NCBI GenBank assembly: GCA_041639705.1
Contig: JBEQBT010000020.1
Coordinates: forward strand, 1-22,320
Reading direction: 5' to 3'
DNA from: JARDZI01 sp041639705
Lineage (GTDB): Bacteria; Bacillota; Clostridia; Clostridiales; Caloramatoraceae
DNA: 22,320 nucleotides
Part shown: one piece after another, positions 1 to 8,167 of the stretch
How positions within the stretch are numbered: position 1 is the stretch's first letter
How the letters are laid out: every line of letters begins with the position of its first letter
Made by a program: the position numbers and the translations under genes
The notes under the pieces: generated by a model
What the model saw: the letters and a program-made list of their open reading frames with translations, nothing else
Told to the model about the DNA's origin: nothing
The model's database searches: none

Positions 1-70
1 TTGATTGGCATGCTGTAAAAAGTAATGTAAATGTTAATAAAATTGCTAAAACCTTTGATATTTTTTTCAT
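1..70 (-). CDS. metQ: MetQ methionine-binding lipoprotein, N-terminal fragment
   Basis: Only the first 23 codons are inside the window; the gene runs off the left edge. They encode a lysine start, a hydrophobic core and the lipobox LFTAC, so this is a lipoprotein signal peptide whose cysteine would be lipidated and anchored to the outer face of the membrane. An AAGGAGG ribosome binding site lies at 78-84, just across the metI stop codon. As third gene after metN and metI behind a SAM riboswitch, the expected product is the substrate-binding protein that delivers methionine to MetNI. The specific name rests on context, because the ligand-binding domain is not visible. Confidence 0.8.
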   Translation of the reverse strand, partial: MKKISKVLAILLTFTLLFTACQS

Positions 71-82
71 TAATATTCCTCC

Positions 83-760
83 TTATTTTCTACTTATTTT
101 ATTTACTATGAAATTACCTATGTTTTGTATGATCTCCACCAATATTATAAGAACTATGATGGTTATTATCAGTATATCTGTCTGGAACCTCTGATAACCA
201 TACCTAATTGCAACGTCTCCTAAACCACCTCCTCCAATGGCACCAGCCATAGCTGAATACCCTAATATGTTTATAGTAATATTTGTTACTCCAAGCATTA
301 GGGAAGGCATAGCTTCCTTTAGTAATACCTTAAATATTATTTGAGGAACCGATGCACCAAGTGATAGTGATGCTTCAATTACTCCCCAGCTTACTTCCCT
401 TAGAGATGATTCAATAATCCTTGCAGCAAATGGTGCAGCGGCTATTGATAATGGCACAATTGCTGCAGTAGAGCCAATTGATGTTCCCACAATTAACCTT
501 GAAAGTGGGAAAAGTACTATTATCAAAATTATAAATGGAAGTGAACGAGTTATATTAACTATAAAACTTAATACCTTGTTAAGTTCTGGCTTTTCCCATA
601 TATGACCCTTTTCAGTGATTACAAGTATAACCCCTAGGGGTGCTCCAAGAATTAATGAAAAAACTGTTGAGAAGAAAACCATATATAAAGTTTCAAGTAG
701 TTCAGGACCTAATAGTATCCAGGTCTCATTCAAATAGTTGGTAAGGTTCAAAGGAGCCAT
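83..760 (-). CDS. metI: MetI, methionine ABC transporter permease
   Basis: A 225-residue integral membrane protein with about five hydrophobic segments. The conserved permease loop is visible as EASLSLGAS followed by IIFKVLLKEAMPS, the EAA motif that docks on the ATPase, and the C-terminal part has GYSAMAGAIGGGGLGD, typical of MetI. It forms the membrane channel of the MetNIQ importer. An in-frame ATG lies 5 codons upstream (775), but the ATG at 760 is preferred because GAGGTG stands 7 bases before it and the length then matches the family. It overlaps the metN 3' end by 35 bases, so translation is probably coupled. Confidence 0.93.
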   Translation of the reverse strand: MAPLNLTNYLNETWILLGPELLETLYMVFFSTVFSLILGAPLGVILVITEKGHIWEKPELNKVLSFIVNITRSLPFIILIIVLFPLSRLIVGTSIGSTAAIVPLSIAAAPFAARIIESSLREVSWGVIEASLSLGASVPQIIFKVLLKEAMPSLMLGVTNITINILGYSAMAGAIGGGGLGDVAIRYGYQRFQTDILIITIIVLIILVEIIQNIGNFIVNKISRK

Positions 761-1778
761 TTTCCAACACCTCAATTCGTAAATTATTTTCTAGAAGATA
801 ATGAAGTGCATTGGCTACATTATCCTGACTACCTGAAATATTTATAATAAGTCTTCCTATTTGCATATTCTGAACAATTTCTATATTTCCTGAAATTATG
901 TTGGCACTTATATCAAAATTTCTTACTATATTTGATATAAAAGGTTTTTCTGCGTCCTCTCCTAAAAAATTTATCATAATTGTTTTTAACTCATTACCAT
1001 CTTCTACTGAAAATTTTACCTTAGGAAGTTCAGGAATGACATCATTTAGGAACTTTTGAACAGTTTTAGAAGATGGATTGGAAAAAATATCTACTACCTT
1101 TCCTTCTTCAACAATAGAACCATCCTCAATAACTGCTACCCTACTGCATAACTTTTTAATAACTGACATTTCATGGGTAACAACAAGCATTGTAATCTTC
1201 AGCTTTGAGTTAATAGACTTTAGCAAATCAAGTATGGAGCTTGTTGTAGAAGGGTCAAGTGCAGAGGTAGCTTCATCTAAAAGTAAAATAGATGGGCTGT
1301 TTGCAAGTGCTCTGGCAATGCCAACCCTCTGTTTTTGTCCTCCTGATAGTTTAGAGGGATAAGCATCCCTCTTATCAGTAAGCTCAACCATTTGGAGAAG
1401 CTCCATGACTCTTTTGTTAATCTGGGATTTTGGTATATTGGCAATGTGGAGAGGAAATGCAATGTTATCAAAAACAGTAGAACTGTCTAAAAGATTAAAT
1501 TGCTGAAAAATCATTCCAATCTGGCGCCTTAAGCCTCTTAATTCTACATCCTTTAGACTCTCAACATTAGTACCGTTAACTATTACTTCACCACTTGTAG
1601 GTTTTTCTAAAAGATTTATGCACCTTAAAAGGGAGGACTTTCCTGCTCCGCTCAAACCAATTAAACCAAATATTTCTCCATCTTCTATTTCAACACTTAT
1701 ATTTTTAAGTACTTCCTTTGCTTCTCCATTTGTATAAAAGGTTTTACTTAGATTCTTAATACTTATCAATTGCTTCAC
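726..1778 (-). CDS. metN: MetN, methionine ABC transporter ATPase with NIL domain
   Basis: A 350-residue cytoplasmic ATPase that powers methionine import. Visible motifs are Walker A GLSGAGKSS near residue 42, the Q-loop in IGMIFQQFNLL, the ABC signature LSGGQKQR near 145, Walker B ILLLDEATSALD near 166 and the H-loop VVTHE. About 90 residues follow the ATPase core and match in size and position the NIL domain, known in MetN proteins as the methionine sensor that shuts transport off when internal methionine is high. It is the first gene of the operon, downstream of a SAM-I riboswitch, so expression should fall when S-adenosylmethionine is abundant. Confidence 0.95.
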   Translation of the reverse strand: MKQLISIKNLSKTFYTNGEAKEVLKNISVEIEDGEIFGLIGLSGAGKSSLLRCINLLEKPTSGEVIVNGTNVESLKDVELRGLRRQIGMIFQQFNLLDSSTVFDNIAFPLHIANIPKSQINKRVMELLQMVELTDKRDAYPSKLSGGQKQRVGIARALANSPSILLLDEATSALDPSTTSSILDLLKSINSKLKITMLVVTHEMSVIKKLCSRVAVIEDGSIVEEGKVVDIFSNPSSKTVQKFLNDVIPELPKVKFSVEDGNELKTIMINFLGEDAEKPFISNIVRNFDISANIISGNIEIVQNMQIGRLIINISGSQDNVANALHYLLENNLRIEVLENGSFEPYQLFE

Positions 1779-1861
1779 TCCTTTACTGCGGTAATTTGAT
1801 AAATCAAAAAGTATATAAAAAATAGCCCTAAAACAGTAATTTATTAAATTGGTTTACATAA

Positions 1862-1891
1862 AATAAAAAACCTCTTTCAACGAAAGAGGTT
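1862..1891 (-). terminator. Riboswitch-controlled intrinsic terminator ahead of metN
   Basis: On the minus strand a perfect 10-bp stem (1882-1891 with 1869-1878, loop of 3) is followed by a U-rich tail. The first-transcribed arm can instead pair with 1899-1905, which overlaps the 3' strand of the aptamer P1 helix. SAM binding should stabilise P1, block that antiterminator and permit termination. Confidence 0.9.
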
Positions 1892-1902
1892 AAAAATCAC
1901 CT

Positions 1903-2012
1903 CTCTCATCTTACAACCCATATGGGCTGCAGGAATTAGCACCTTTGCATTAAATGAAAATGCAGGTTGCTGGGTTTCATCGGGCCAGTCCCTCCACCTC
2001 TCTTGATAAGAG
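1903..2012 (-). promoter_or_regulatory. SAM-I (S-box) riboswitch aptamer
   Basis: The minus strand contains the S-box core GGAGGGACTGGCCCGATGAA followed by ACCCAGCAACC, the internal hairpin GCATTTTCATTTAATGC, and the closing region. Helix P1 is an 8-bp pairing of 2005-2012 with 1903-1910. S-box aptamers bind S-adenosylmethionine and repress methionine genes, which fits the metNIQ operon directly downstream. Confidence 0.96.
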
Positions 2013-2033
2013 TTAAATTACTAAATTAATAAA

Positions 2034-2062
2034 ATTATACTTACTTTATTCTTTGTTGTCAA
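2034..2062 (-). promoter_or_regulatory. Sigma-A promoter of metNIQ
   Basis: Reading the minus strand, TTGACA (2057-2062) and TATAAT (2034-2039) are separated by exactly 17 bases: a full-consensus housekeeping promoter. The transcript would start near 2027, just upstream of the SAM-I aptamer. Confidence 0.88.
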
Positions 2063-2166
2063 CATATTTTTAAAAAAATTTATTTCTAAAGAATATTTAC
2101 AATAGAACAATGTTATGTTACATTAGTATTAATAAAACAATGCTATTAATAAAGGAGGCTATATAA

Positions 2167-2901
2167 ATGGAAAATCAAGTTTTAGGTAACATAAAAATAT
2201 CAGGTGCAGGAAGTTCAAACGGTGGCAAGTTTAATGAGGTGAAAATAAGTGGTGCTGGTGATGTAAATGGAGATGTTGAATGTAATTTGTTTAAATCAAG
2301 TGGTGCTTCTGATATAAAGGGAAACCTAAAAGCTAAAATTGTAGAAATAAGTGGTGCTTCTGACATAAAGGGAAACGTAACTGCAGAGCAGATATATATA
2401 AGTGGTGCGTCAGATATAAGAGGTGATGTAGAAACAAAAAAGATTAAAATATCTGGAGCTTCAGACATTAGAGGCGGTTTGCATGCAGAAGATGTGGATA
2501 TATCTGGAGCAATTGAAATTAAAAAGGATTGTGAGGCTGAAACCTTCAAGGCTAGCGGTGGATTTAAGATAGGAGGACTTCTTAATGCAGACAATATTGA
2601 TATAAACATTGGAGGAAAATGCAATGTAAAGGAAATGGGTGGAGAAAAGATAAGTGTAAAGGTGTCAAATGGTGTGGGATTTGGAATATTAAGGGCAATT
2701 AAGGAAGTTTTTAATGTTCATGAATATTTAATTACAGAGCTGATTGAGGGGGATGAAATATATATTGAATCAACAGTTGCAAAAGTTGTAAGAGGGAATA
2801 ATGTTACAATCGGTCCTGACTGTGATATAGATTTAGTTGAGTATAAGGGAGAAATAAAGCTTCAAAATGGTGCAAGAATAAAGGAACAGAAAAAAATATA
2901 G
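2167..2901 (+). CDS. Bactofilin-like polymer-forming protein (YhbE/YhbF type)
   Basis: A 244-residue soluble protein whose first 150 residues are about eight 17-residue repeats of the pattern ISGASDIRGDVxxxxIK. This regular Gly/Ser turn and short strand pattern is what a right-handed beta-helix of the bactofilin family shows. The last 80 residues (from about GGEKISVKV) lose the repeat and look like a separate cap domain. Bactofilins polymerise into filaments without nucleotide and serve as scaffolds at the membrane. AAAGGAGG (2151-2158) precedes the ATG at the normal distance. It is followed 33 bases later by a YhbD-type gene; from memory, Bacillus subtilis pairs yhbD with yhbE and yhbF in the same way. 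No transmembrane segment is visible. Confidence 0.8.
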   Translation: MENQVLGNIKISGAGSSNGGKFNEVKISGAGDVNGDVECNLFKSSGASDIKGNLKAKIVEISGASDIKGNVTAEQIYISGASDIRGDVETKKIKISGASDIRGGLHAEDVDISGAIEIKKDCEAETFKASGGFKIGGLLNADNIDINIGGKCNVKEMGGEKISVKVSNGVGFGILRAIKEVFNVHEYLITELIEGDEIYIESTVAKVVRGNNVTIGPDCDIDLVEYKGEIKLQNGARIKEQKKI

Positions 2902-2934
2902 TGAAGCTGAATTACTAAAATAGGAGGTGTTAAT

Positions 2935-3564
2935 ATGGATTATGAACTTATATCCAAAAAGGATTTGTTAGAATTAACTGGCATTTCATATGGCCAATTA
3001 TATAGATGGAAGAGAAAGAACCTTATACCTGAGGATTGGTTTATAAAGAAATCAACCTTTACTGGTCAGGAAACTTTTTTTGAAAAGGATAAAATACTGG
3101 CTAGAATTGATAAAATTAAAAATATGAAGGAGGATGATTTTTCCCTTGATGATATGGCAGAGGTATTTTCTCCACTTCTTGCAGAGGTATTATTAAATAA
3201 AAAAGAGCTAATTGCTAAAGAAATTGTATCTCAAATGACATTAGAAGCATATACAAATCGCCATCAAGGAATTGAGACCTTTTCATTTGATAGAATACTT
3301 AATATTGCAATACTAGAAAAATTTTTACAAACAGGCTCTGTTGGAATGGAAGAGGGTAAAATAATTCTTCAGAACTTGGAGGACGATTACAAGAACTATA
3401 ATGGCAAGAATTGTGATGTGGTATTTATAAGGAAGTTTGGGATTGCTACCTGCTTCCTGGTATCAGTGCCAAATGAAATTCATGTTGAGAAAACATCAAA
3501 GCTAGTGGCTAAGATAAATGTTTCGAATATTATAGAAGAGCTAAAATCAAAAATACTAGGGTAG
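2935..3564 (+). CDS. DUF4004 (YhbD-like) MerR-type HTH protein
   Basis: A 209-residue protein. The N-terminal 70 residues form a MerR-like helix-turn-helix: LISKKDLLELTGISYGQLYR then WKRKNLIPEDWF, where the conserved tyrosine/tryptophan and LIP segments are characteristic. The remainder is helical and mixed with no catalytic motif that I recognise. TAGGAGGTG lies just ahead of the start. Its place between a bactofilin gene and an exporter suggests a DNA-binding regulator or assembly partner of that locus, but no ligand or target can be read from the sequence. Confidence 0.8.
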   Translation: MDYELISKKDLLELTGISYGQLYRWKRKNLIPEDWFIKKSTFTGQETFFEKDKILARIDKIKNMKEDDFSLDDMAEVFSPLLAEVLLNKKELIAKEIVSQMTLEAYTNRHQGIETFSFDRILNIAILEKFLQTGSVGMEEGKIILQNLEDDYKNYNGKNCDVVFIRKFGIATCFLVSVPNEIHVEKTSKLVAKINVSNIIEELKSKILG

Positions 3565-3576
3565 TGGAGGGTTATT

Positions 3577-3654
3577 ATGGAGACAAGGCAAAATTTAAAT
3601 TATTCAGGCTCAGAAGGTTCACCTGGGGGCTTGTATAATGAGGAGGGTTCATAA
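3577..3654 (+). CDS. 25-residue ORF, probable vestige of a second bactofilin gene
   Basis: The ORF has a good ribosome binding site (GTGGAGG at 3564-3570) and a stop codon that overlaps the start of the exporter ATPase gene as TAATG, an arrangement for translational coupling. Its product is similar to the N-terminus of the bactofilin encoded at 2167: NLNYSGSEGSPGGLYNE here against NIKISGAGSSNGGKFNE there. It could be the leftover start of a deleted second bactofilin, kept as a coupling leader. Whether the peptide itself has a function is unknown. Confidence 0.5.
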   Translation: METRQNLNYSGSEGSPGGLYNEEGS

Positions 3655-4652
3655 TGGAAAATGCTGTAGAGGTTCGAGATTTAAAAAAATATTTTACAAG
3701 TAAAAAAAAGAAGCTGTTTAAGAAAACAGTGAAGAATGAATTTAAGGCTGTAGATGGAGTTACATTTGAGATAAGAAGGGGAGAAATATTTGGTCTTCTT
3801 GGGCCAAATGGAGCTGGAAAAACTACAACAATTAAAATGATAACAGGACTATTAAGCCCAACAGCTGGAAGCGTGTGTGTAAATGGTCTGGATGTTGATA
3901 AGAAACCCCTTGAAGCGTTGAAAAACCTGGGGACAGTACTTGCGGGAGATAGGAGTATATATTGGAAGCTTACTGCAAGGGAAAATCTAGAGTATTTCGC
4001 AGCACTATATGGCTGTGATAAAAAGGAAGCTAAAAAGAGGACAAATGAAATATTAAAGAAACTTGGACTTGAGGATAAGGCAGATGAGTTGGTTGAAAAA
4101 TATTCAACAGGTATGAAGCAAAAGGTAGCATTAGGAAAGGCATTAATTCCAAATGCACCAGTTGTGCTGCTTGATGAACCAACTCTAGGGTTAGACCCAC
4201 AATCAGCATTAAATCTTAGGGAATTGATTCTTGAAATAAAAAATGAGGGAAGAACAGTGTTACTAACCACCCACTATATGGAGGAAGCAGATTTCTTGTG
4301 TGACAGAATTGCCATAATAGATGGAGGAAAAATAATTGCCCTGGATACTCCTGAAAACTTAAAAAGCAGTTTAAATGAAATAAAATCTATTAAGATTGAG
4401 CTTACCAGTGTTACAGATAAATTGATTAGTGAAATTGAACTTCTAAAAGGTGTAAAGAATGTTAAAAGCAATTATAACCCTGATAAGAGCAGCTACGAAA
4501 TAAATATTCATCATACAAATGGAAGCAGTCTTGTTCAAAGGATACTTGATTGTATTTCTGAGGATAAAAGTAAGGTGATAAATGTAAATGTTATAGAACC
4601 ATCACTGGAGGATGTATTTATAAACCTTACAGGAAAGAGTTTAAGGGAGTAG
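3654..4652 (+). CDS. ABC-2 type exporter ATPase subunit
   Basis: A 332-residue ATPase with Walker A GPNGAGKTT near residue 50, Q-loop region, signature YSTGMKQK near 151, Walker B VVLLDEPTLGLD near 172 and H-loop LLTTHYMEEAD. The 100-residue C-terminal extension is usual for DrrA/NatA-type exporters. It should energise the two permeases encoded next (9 and 10 bases between genes). The start codon overlaps the stop of the 25-codon ORF and has GAGGAGGG 5 bases ahead. Substrate is unknown; related systems export lipids, antibiotics or sodium. Confidence 0.92.
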   Translation: MENAVEVRDLKKYFTSKKKKLFKKTVKNEFKAVDGVTFEIRRGEIFGLLGPNGAGKTTTIKMITGLLSPTAGSVCVNGLDVDKKPLEALKNLGTVLAGDRSIYWKLTARENLEYFAALYGCDKKEAKKRTNEILKKLGLEDKADELVEKYSTGMKQKVALGKALIPNAPVVLLDEPTLGLDPQSALNLRELILEIKNEGRTVLLTTHYMEEADFLCDRIAIIDGGKIIALDTPENLKSSLNEIKSIKIELTSVTDKLISEIELLKGVKNVKSNYNPDKSSYEINIHHTNGSSLVQRILDCISEDKSKVINVNVIEPSLEDVFINLTGKSLRE

Positions 4653-4660
4653 GTGGAGTT

Positions 4661-5485
4661 ATGTATAGGTTAAGAACAATCATAGCTGTAACTAAAAAGG
4701 ATCTTATACAGTTGCTTAGATATCCCACCTGGATTATACAGACTATAATATGGCCACTTATATTTCCACTATTGTATATATTAAGTGCCTTGGGATTCTC
4801 AGGACCTGAGAGAACTGGAATTTCAGCATTCCAGGCTGCTGCGGGCACAGATAACTATGTAGGCTTTATCGTTATAGGAACTATGGCCTGGATGGCTGTG
4901 AATCTTACAATGTGGAACTTTGGTGGGTACTTAAGAGAGGAGCAAACCAGGGGAACACTTGAAGCAAACTGGTTGTGTCCTATTAATAAATTTGACTTTT
5001 TAATAGGTGGTGGTGTAAATTCTATCGTTTTAGCATTTATGTTTACAGTGGTATCAGTAATAGAATATAGGTTTATATATGGTATTCATTTCACTGGAAA
5101 TGTTTTCTTATGGCTTTTAATGTTTGTAATAATGTATCCTGCAGTATATGGCCTTGGAATGGTATTTGCAAGCCTTGTACTCTGGGCAAAAGAAGTAAAT
5201 GCTGCAGTAAATGTTGCAAGAGGAACCATGATGATATTTAGTGGCATAACCTTTCCAATTACAGTAATGCCTGGCTGGATGCAGACAATTGCAAATTTTA
5301 TTCCATTTACTTATGGAATAAAAGCCACAAGACAGATTATGATTAATGGAGAGTCACTGTTTGATGCAAGGTATAATATTCTAATTACCCTTGGGCTGGG
5401 GGCAGTACTGATTATTATTGGAAAACTATTATTCAACTATGTTGAGTCAAGGGTTAAAGTATCAGGATCCCTTGAACGCTTTTAG
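4661..5485 (+). CDS. ABC-2 type exporter permease, first subunit
   Basis: A 274-residue membrane protein with about six hydrophobic segments (first near residues 26-48, last near 245-265) and the ABC-2 pattern of an amphipathic N-terminus, then LREEQTRGTLEANWLCPINK, the coupling region contacting the ATPase. It resembles the next gene product over its full length (compare EEQTRGTLEANWLCPINKF with EEMRQGVLESNWSAPVNRI), so the two are duplicated paralogues likely to form a heterodimeric channel. GGTGGAG precedes the start. Confidence 0.88.
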   Translation: MYRLRTIIAVTKKDLIQLLRYPTWIIQTIIWPLIFPLLYILSALGFSGPERTGISAFQAAAGTDNYVGFIVIGTMAWMAVNLTMWNFGGYLREEQTRGTLEANWLCPINKFDFLIGGGVNSIVLAFMFTVVSVIEYRFIYGIHFTGNVFLWLLMFVIMYPAVYGLGMVFASLVLWAKEVNAAVNVARGTMMIFSGITFPITVMPGWMQTIANFIPFTYGIKATRQIMINGESLFDARYNILITLGLGAVLIIIGKLLFNYVESRVKVSGSLERF

Positions 5486-5495
5486 GGGGTGGACT

Positions 5496-6317
5496 ATGAG
5501 AAGAACTTGGATTGTATTTAGAGCAAGGTTTATAATCAGCATGAAAATATACTTTAGATACCCTGTAAATGTTATAATGACTCTTTTTGAACCACTCATG
5601 TGGCTTGCACCTTTTTATTTTATGGGAATGAGCTTCAGCGATAATGGCAGGGTTACAGGGTTCGAAGCTTATACCGGAAACTCAGACTTCATAGGTTTTC
5701 TAGTAGTAGGATTTATGGTATCCACTTATGTTGGTACTGTATTTTGGTCATTGGGATTTTCATTAAAAGAAGAAATGAGGCAAGGAGTTTTAGAATCAAA
5801 CTGGAGTGCTCCAGTAAATAGAATAACCCTACTAATTAGTAAATGCATATTTCAATTTTGTGCAGCAACCTTTGAAATAATCCTTACTGGCATTGTAAGC
5901 TACTTTGCTTTTGGATTTAGAATGACTCCAGATATACTGAAGGCAATATTATTTTTGATACCAGGGATAATAGGAATGCTTGGAATAGGTCTAGGGATTG
6001 CATCACTTGTGCTTATGGCAAAGGATGCTAATCCAATAATAGATTTATCGAACTCTGTATTTTCTGCTCTATCTGGGAGCTACTTTCCAGTAAAGGTTAT
6101 GCCTAAATTCTTTATATTTATTTCCTTGATGCTTCCGCTGACATATCTTTATGACAGCAGTAGAGCAATACTTGTAGGACAAACTCCACTAATGTCTCTG
6201 GGAAATGAATTTATAATACTATTGGTGTCAATGGTAGTACTATTCATACTTGGAAGTTGGATATTTATGAAGGTTGAAAAGCATTGCAGAAAGCTTGGAA
6301 TACTTGGAACACACTAA
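5496..6317 (+). CDS. ABC-2 type exporter permease, second subunit
   Basis: A 273-residue paralogue of the preceding permease with the same six-segment layout and the same ATPase-coupling region near residue 90. The ATG at 5496 is chosen because AGGGGGTGG (5484-5492) sits directly ahead and the protein then aligns end to end with its neighbour; an open reading frame extends further upstream but only inside the preceding gene. It is the last gene of the apparent operon that starts at 2167. Confidence 0.88.
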   Translation: MRRTWIVFRARFIISMKIYFRYPVNVIMTLFEPLMWLAPFYFMGMSFSDNGRVTGFEAYTGNSDFIGFLVVGFMVSTYVGTVFWSLGFSLKEEMRQGVLESNWSAPVNRITLLISKCIFQFCAATFEIILTGIVSYFAFGFRMTPDILKAILFLIPGIIGMLGIGLGIASLVLMAKDANPIIDLSNSVFSALSGSYFPVKVMPKFFIFISLMLPLTYLYDSSRAILVGQTPLMSLGNEFIILLVSMVVLFILGSWIFMKVEKHCRKLGILGTH

Positions 6318-6318
6318 A

Positions 6319-6376
6319 AGCATAATAATATGATAAAAGTCTTCCAAAAGGAGGACTTTTACCATATTATTATGCT
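6319..6376 (+). terminator. Long hairpin ending the bactofilin-exporter operon
   Basis: Two nested inverted repeats: an inner 11-bp stem (6335-6345 with 6350-6360, loop of 4) that ends in TTTT, and an outer perfect 14-bp stem (6319-6332 with 6363-6376). The near-symmetry means that it could stop transcription from both sides. The inner stem is the more classical plus-strand terminator. Confidence 0.75.
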
Positions 6377-6381
6377 ATAAT
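6373..6381 (+). promoter_or_regulatory. Possible extended -10 promoter for glmM
   Basis: TGCTATAAT is a perfect extended -10 element at the end of the preceding hairpin; no good -35 is seen, which extended -10 promoters tolerate. A transcript from here would have a leader of about 150 bases before glmM. Other AT-rich candidates exist between 6400 and 6500, so the assignment is weak. Confidence 0.35.
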
Positions 6382-6541
6382 GTATAAGAAAAATGGAGAA
6401 TTGAAAAATAAAGTATTAAGTCAATAACACTATGTTTATACATTTAATATATTAAATATAATACTATTATTAACATTTGTTTTGCGGCAATTATTGATTT
6501 AATATTACAGTAAATTAAATTGAGTTAAGGAGAGTTTTGTT

Positions 6542-7888
6542 ATGCATAGAATGTTTGGAACTGATGGAGTAAGAGGAATTGCAAATAAAGAATTAACTGC
6601 AGAGCTTGCCTATAATCTTGGACGAGCAGGTTCATTTGTACTGACGGAAGGAACACATAAACCCAATATAGTTGTAGGGATGGATACTAGAATATCAGGA
6701 GATATGTTGGAATCAGCTATGGTTGCTGGAATATGCTCAGTTGGTGCCCATGCCATTTGTGTTGGAGTTGTACCAACCCCTGCAGTAGCCTATCTCACAA
6801 GATTATACAATGCTGATGCAGGAATTGTAATTTCAGCATCCCATAACCCTGTTGAATATAATGGAATTAAGTTTTTTAATAAGGATGGATATAAGCTTCC
6901 AGATGGAGTTGAAGACAGAATAGAAGAAATTATTAAAAATGGACTTAAGGAAGTTTCTTCTCCTGTTGGAGAAAACCTTGGAATAAGGGATATAAGAAAG
7001 GATGCTATATTTGATTATATAGACTTTCTAAAAGGAATTGCTGAGGTGGATTTAAATGGAGTAAAGGTTGCGTTGGATTGTGCCGAGGGTGCCTCCTATT
7101 TTGCTGCTCCAGAGGTGTTTAGAAGGCTTGGTGCAGAGGTTCATGTAATTCATAACAACCCAAACGGAAAAAATATAAACAAAAATTGTGGATCCACTCA
7201 TATGAAAGAACTAAGGAAGTATACTGTTGAAATGGGCTGCCAAATTGGGTTTGCATTTGATGGAGATGCAGACAGATGTCTTGCAGTTGATGAAAATGGT
7301 GAATTAATCAATGGAGACTTTATATTAGCAATATTAGCAAAGGATATGAAAGAAATTGAAAAGCTTGATTATGATACACTTGTAATAACTGTAATGAGCA
7401 ATATTGGACTTGATGTTGCATGTAAGAAAGAGGGAATCAAAACTGTTAAAACAAAGGTTGGAGATCGCTATGTACTTGAGGAAATGCTAAGATCGGGATA
7501 TAAAATAGGTGGAGAACAATCTGGACATATTATTTTTCTTCATCACAATACTACAGGTGATGGATTGATTACAGCAATAAAATTAGCATCCGTTATTAGA
7601 AAGAAAGGTAAAACTGCATCAGAGCTTGCAGGTATGATGAAGGAATTCCCACAGGTTTTAGTTAATGCAAAGGTTTCAAATGCAAAGAAAAATTATTACA
7701 CCACAGATGAAATGATTTTATCTGAGATAAATAAAATTGAAAAATCCCTAGAAGGTAAGGGAAGGGTTTTAATAAGACCATCTGGTACAGAACCATTGGT
7801 TCGTGTAATGCTTGAAGGAGAAAATCAGGAGGAAATTGATAAAATGGCCCATGAGCTTGGGGCATTAATTGAAGAAAGAAGCAAATAG
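6542..7888 (+). CDS. glmM: GlmM, phosphoglucosamine mutase
   Basis: A 448-residue cytoplasmic enzyme that interconverts glucosamine-6-phosphate and glucosamine-1-phosphate on the route to UDP-GlcNAc, peptidoglycan and teichoic acids. The N-terminus MFGTDGVRG is diagnostic. The phosphoserine loop SASHNP puts the catalytic serine at residue 100; the magnesium loop DGDADR covers residues 240-245; the sugar-binding GGEQSGH follows near 325; the phosphate-binding RPSGTEPLVRVM is near the C-terminus. Length is normal. AAGGAGA stands 9 bases before the ATG. The gene supplying its substrate, glmS, lies 614 bases downstream on the same strand. Confidence 0.97.
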   Translation: MHRMFGTDGVRGIANKELTAELAYNLGRAGSFVLTEGTHKPNIVVGMDTRISGDMLESAMVAGICSVGAHAICVGVVPTPAVAYLTRLYNADAGIVISASHNPVEYNGIKFFNKDGYKLPDGVEDRIEEIIKNGLKEVSSPVGENLGIRDIRKDAIFDYIDFLKGIAEVDLNGVKVALDCAEGASYFAAPEVFRRLGAEVHVIHNNPNGKNINKNCGSTHMKELRKYTVEMGCQIGFAFDGDADRCLAVDENGELINGDFILAILAKDMKEIEKLDYDTLVITVMSNIGLDVACKKEGIKTVKTKVGDRYVLEEMLRSGYKIGGEQSGHIIFLHHNTTGDGLITAIKLASVIRKKGKTASELAGMMKEFPQVLVNAKVSNAKKNYYTTDEMILSEINKIEKSLEGKGRVLIRPSGTEPLVRVMLEGENQEEIDKMAHELGALIEERSK

Positions 7889-7909
7889 ATAATTGATATT
7901 TTGAAATAG

Positions 7910-7937
7910 CTGGCATCCCTGCCAGTTTATTTTTTAG
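7910..7937 (+). terminator. Intrinsic terminator of glmM
   Basis: A 6-bp GC-rich stem CTGGCA/TGCCAG with loop TCCC (7910-7925), 21 bases after the glmM stop codon, is followed by a T-rich tail (TTTATTTTTT). It separates glmM from glmS transcription. Confidence 0.8.
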
Positions 7938-8007
7938 CTTTCAGTTCAAAGCTGCATAGGCTGATTTATAATTAATCAATAAAAATTTGGTAAGTTAATA
8001 AAAAAGC

Positions 8008-8036
8008 TTCAATTTATTATATTTATATAATATAAT
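8008..8036 (+). promoter_or_regulatory. Likely glmS promoter
   Basis: TTCAAT (8008-8013) and a consensus TATAAT (8031-8036) are separated by 17 bases. The start site would be near 8043, directly before the first helix of the structured leader, which supports the assignment. Confidence 0.6.
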
Positions 8037-8045
8037 ATATAAGAA

Positions 8046-8167
8046 TGTGCTAGCTCAGCTTAACAAAATCTCATTATTATGATTGTAATTATCATAATAA
8101 TTGTAGTATTCCATGTTCCCACATGGATAAAGCATTTGTGGTGAAGAAGAATTCTGAGATTAGCACA
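8046..8167 (+). ncRNA. Candidate structured leader RNA of unknown class
   Basis: Three helices can be read directly. A closing helix joins 8046-8052 to 8161-8167 (7 bp) and continues after a small internal loop with 8054-8058/8154-8158 (5 bp). Inside lie a perfect 11-bp hairpin (8073-8083/8091-8101, loop of 7) and a 7-bp hairpin (8110-8116/8121-8127, loop TCCC). The layout begins right at the predicted transcript start and ends about 13 bases before a Shine-Dalgarno. I do not recognise it as a known riboswitch or T-box. No terminator is associated with it. Confidence 0.45.

Noticed and set aside
1078..1362. Plus-strand ORF of 94 codons
   Set aside because: Lies wholly antisense to metN, whose ATPase motifs are intact; no ribosome binding site.
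2175..2624. Minus-strand ORF of 149 codons
   Set aside because: Antisense to the bactofilin repeats; the repetitive DNA keeps the frame open.
3575..4270. Minus-strand ORF of 231 codons
   Set aside because: Antisense shadow of the exporter ATPase; long only because of codon bias in that gene.
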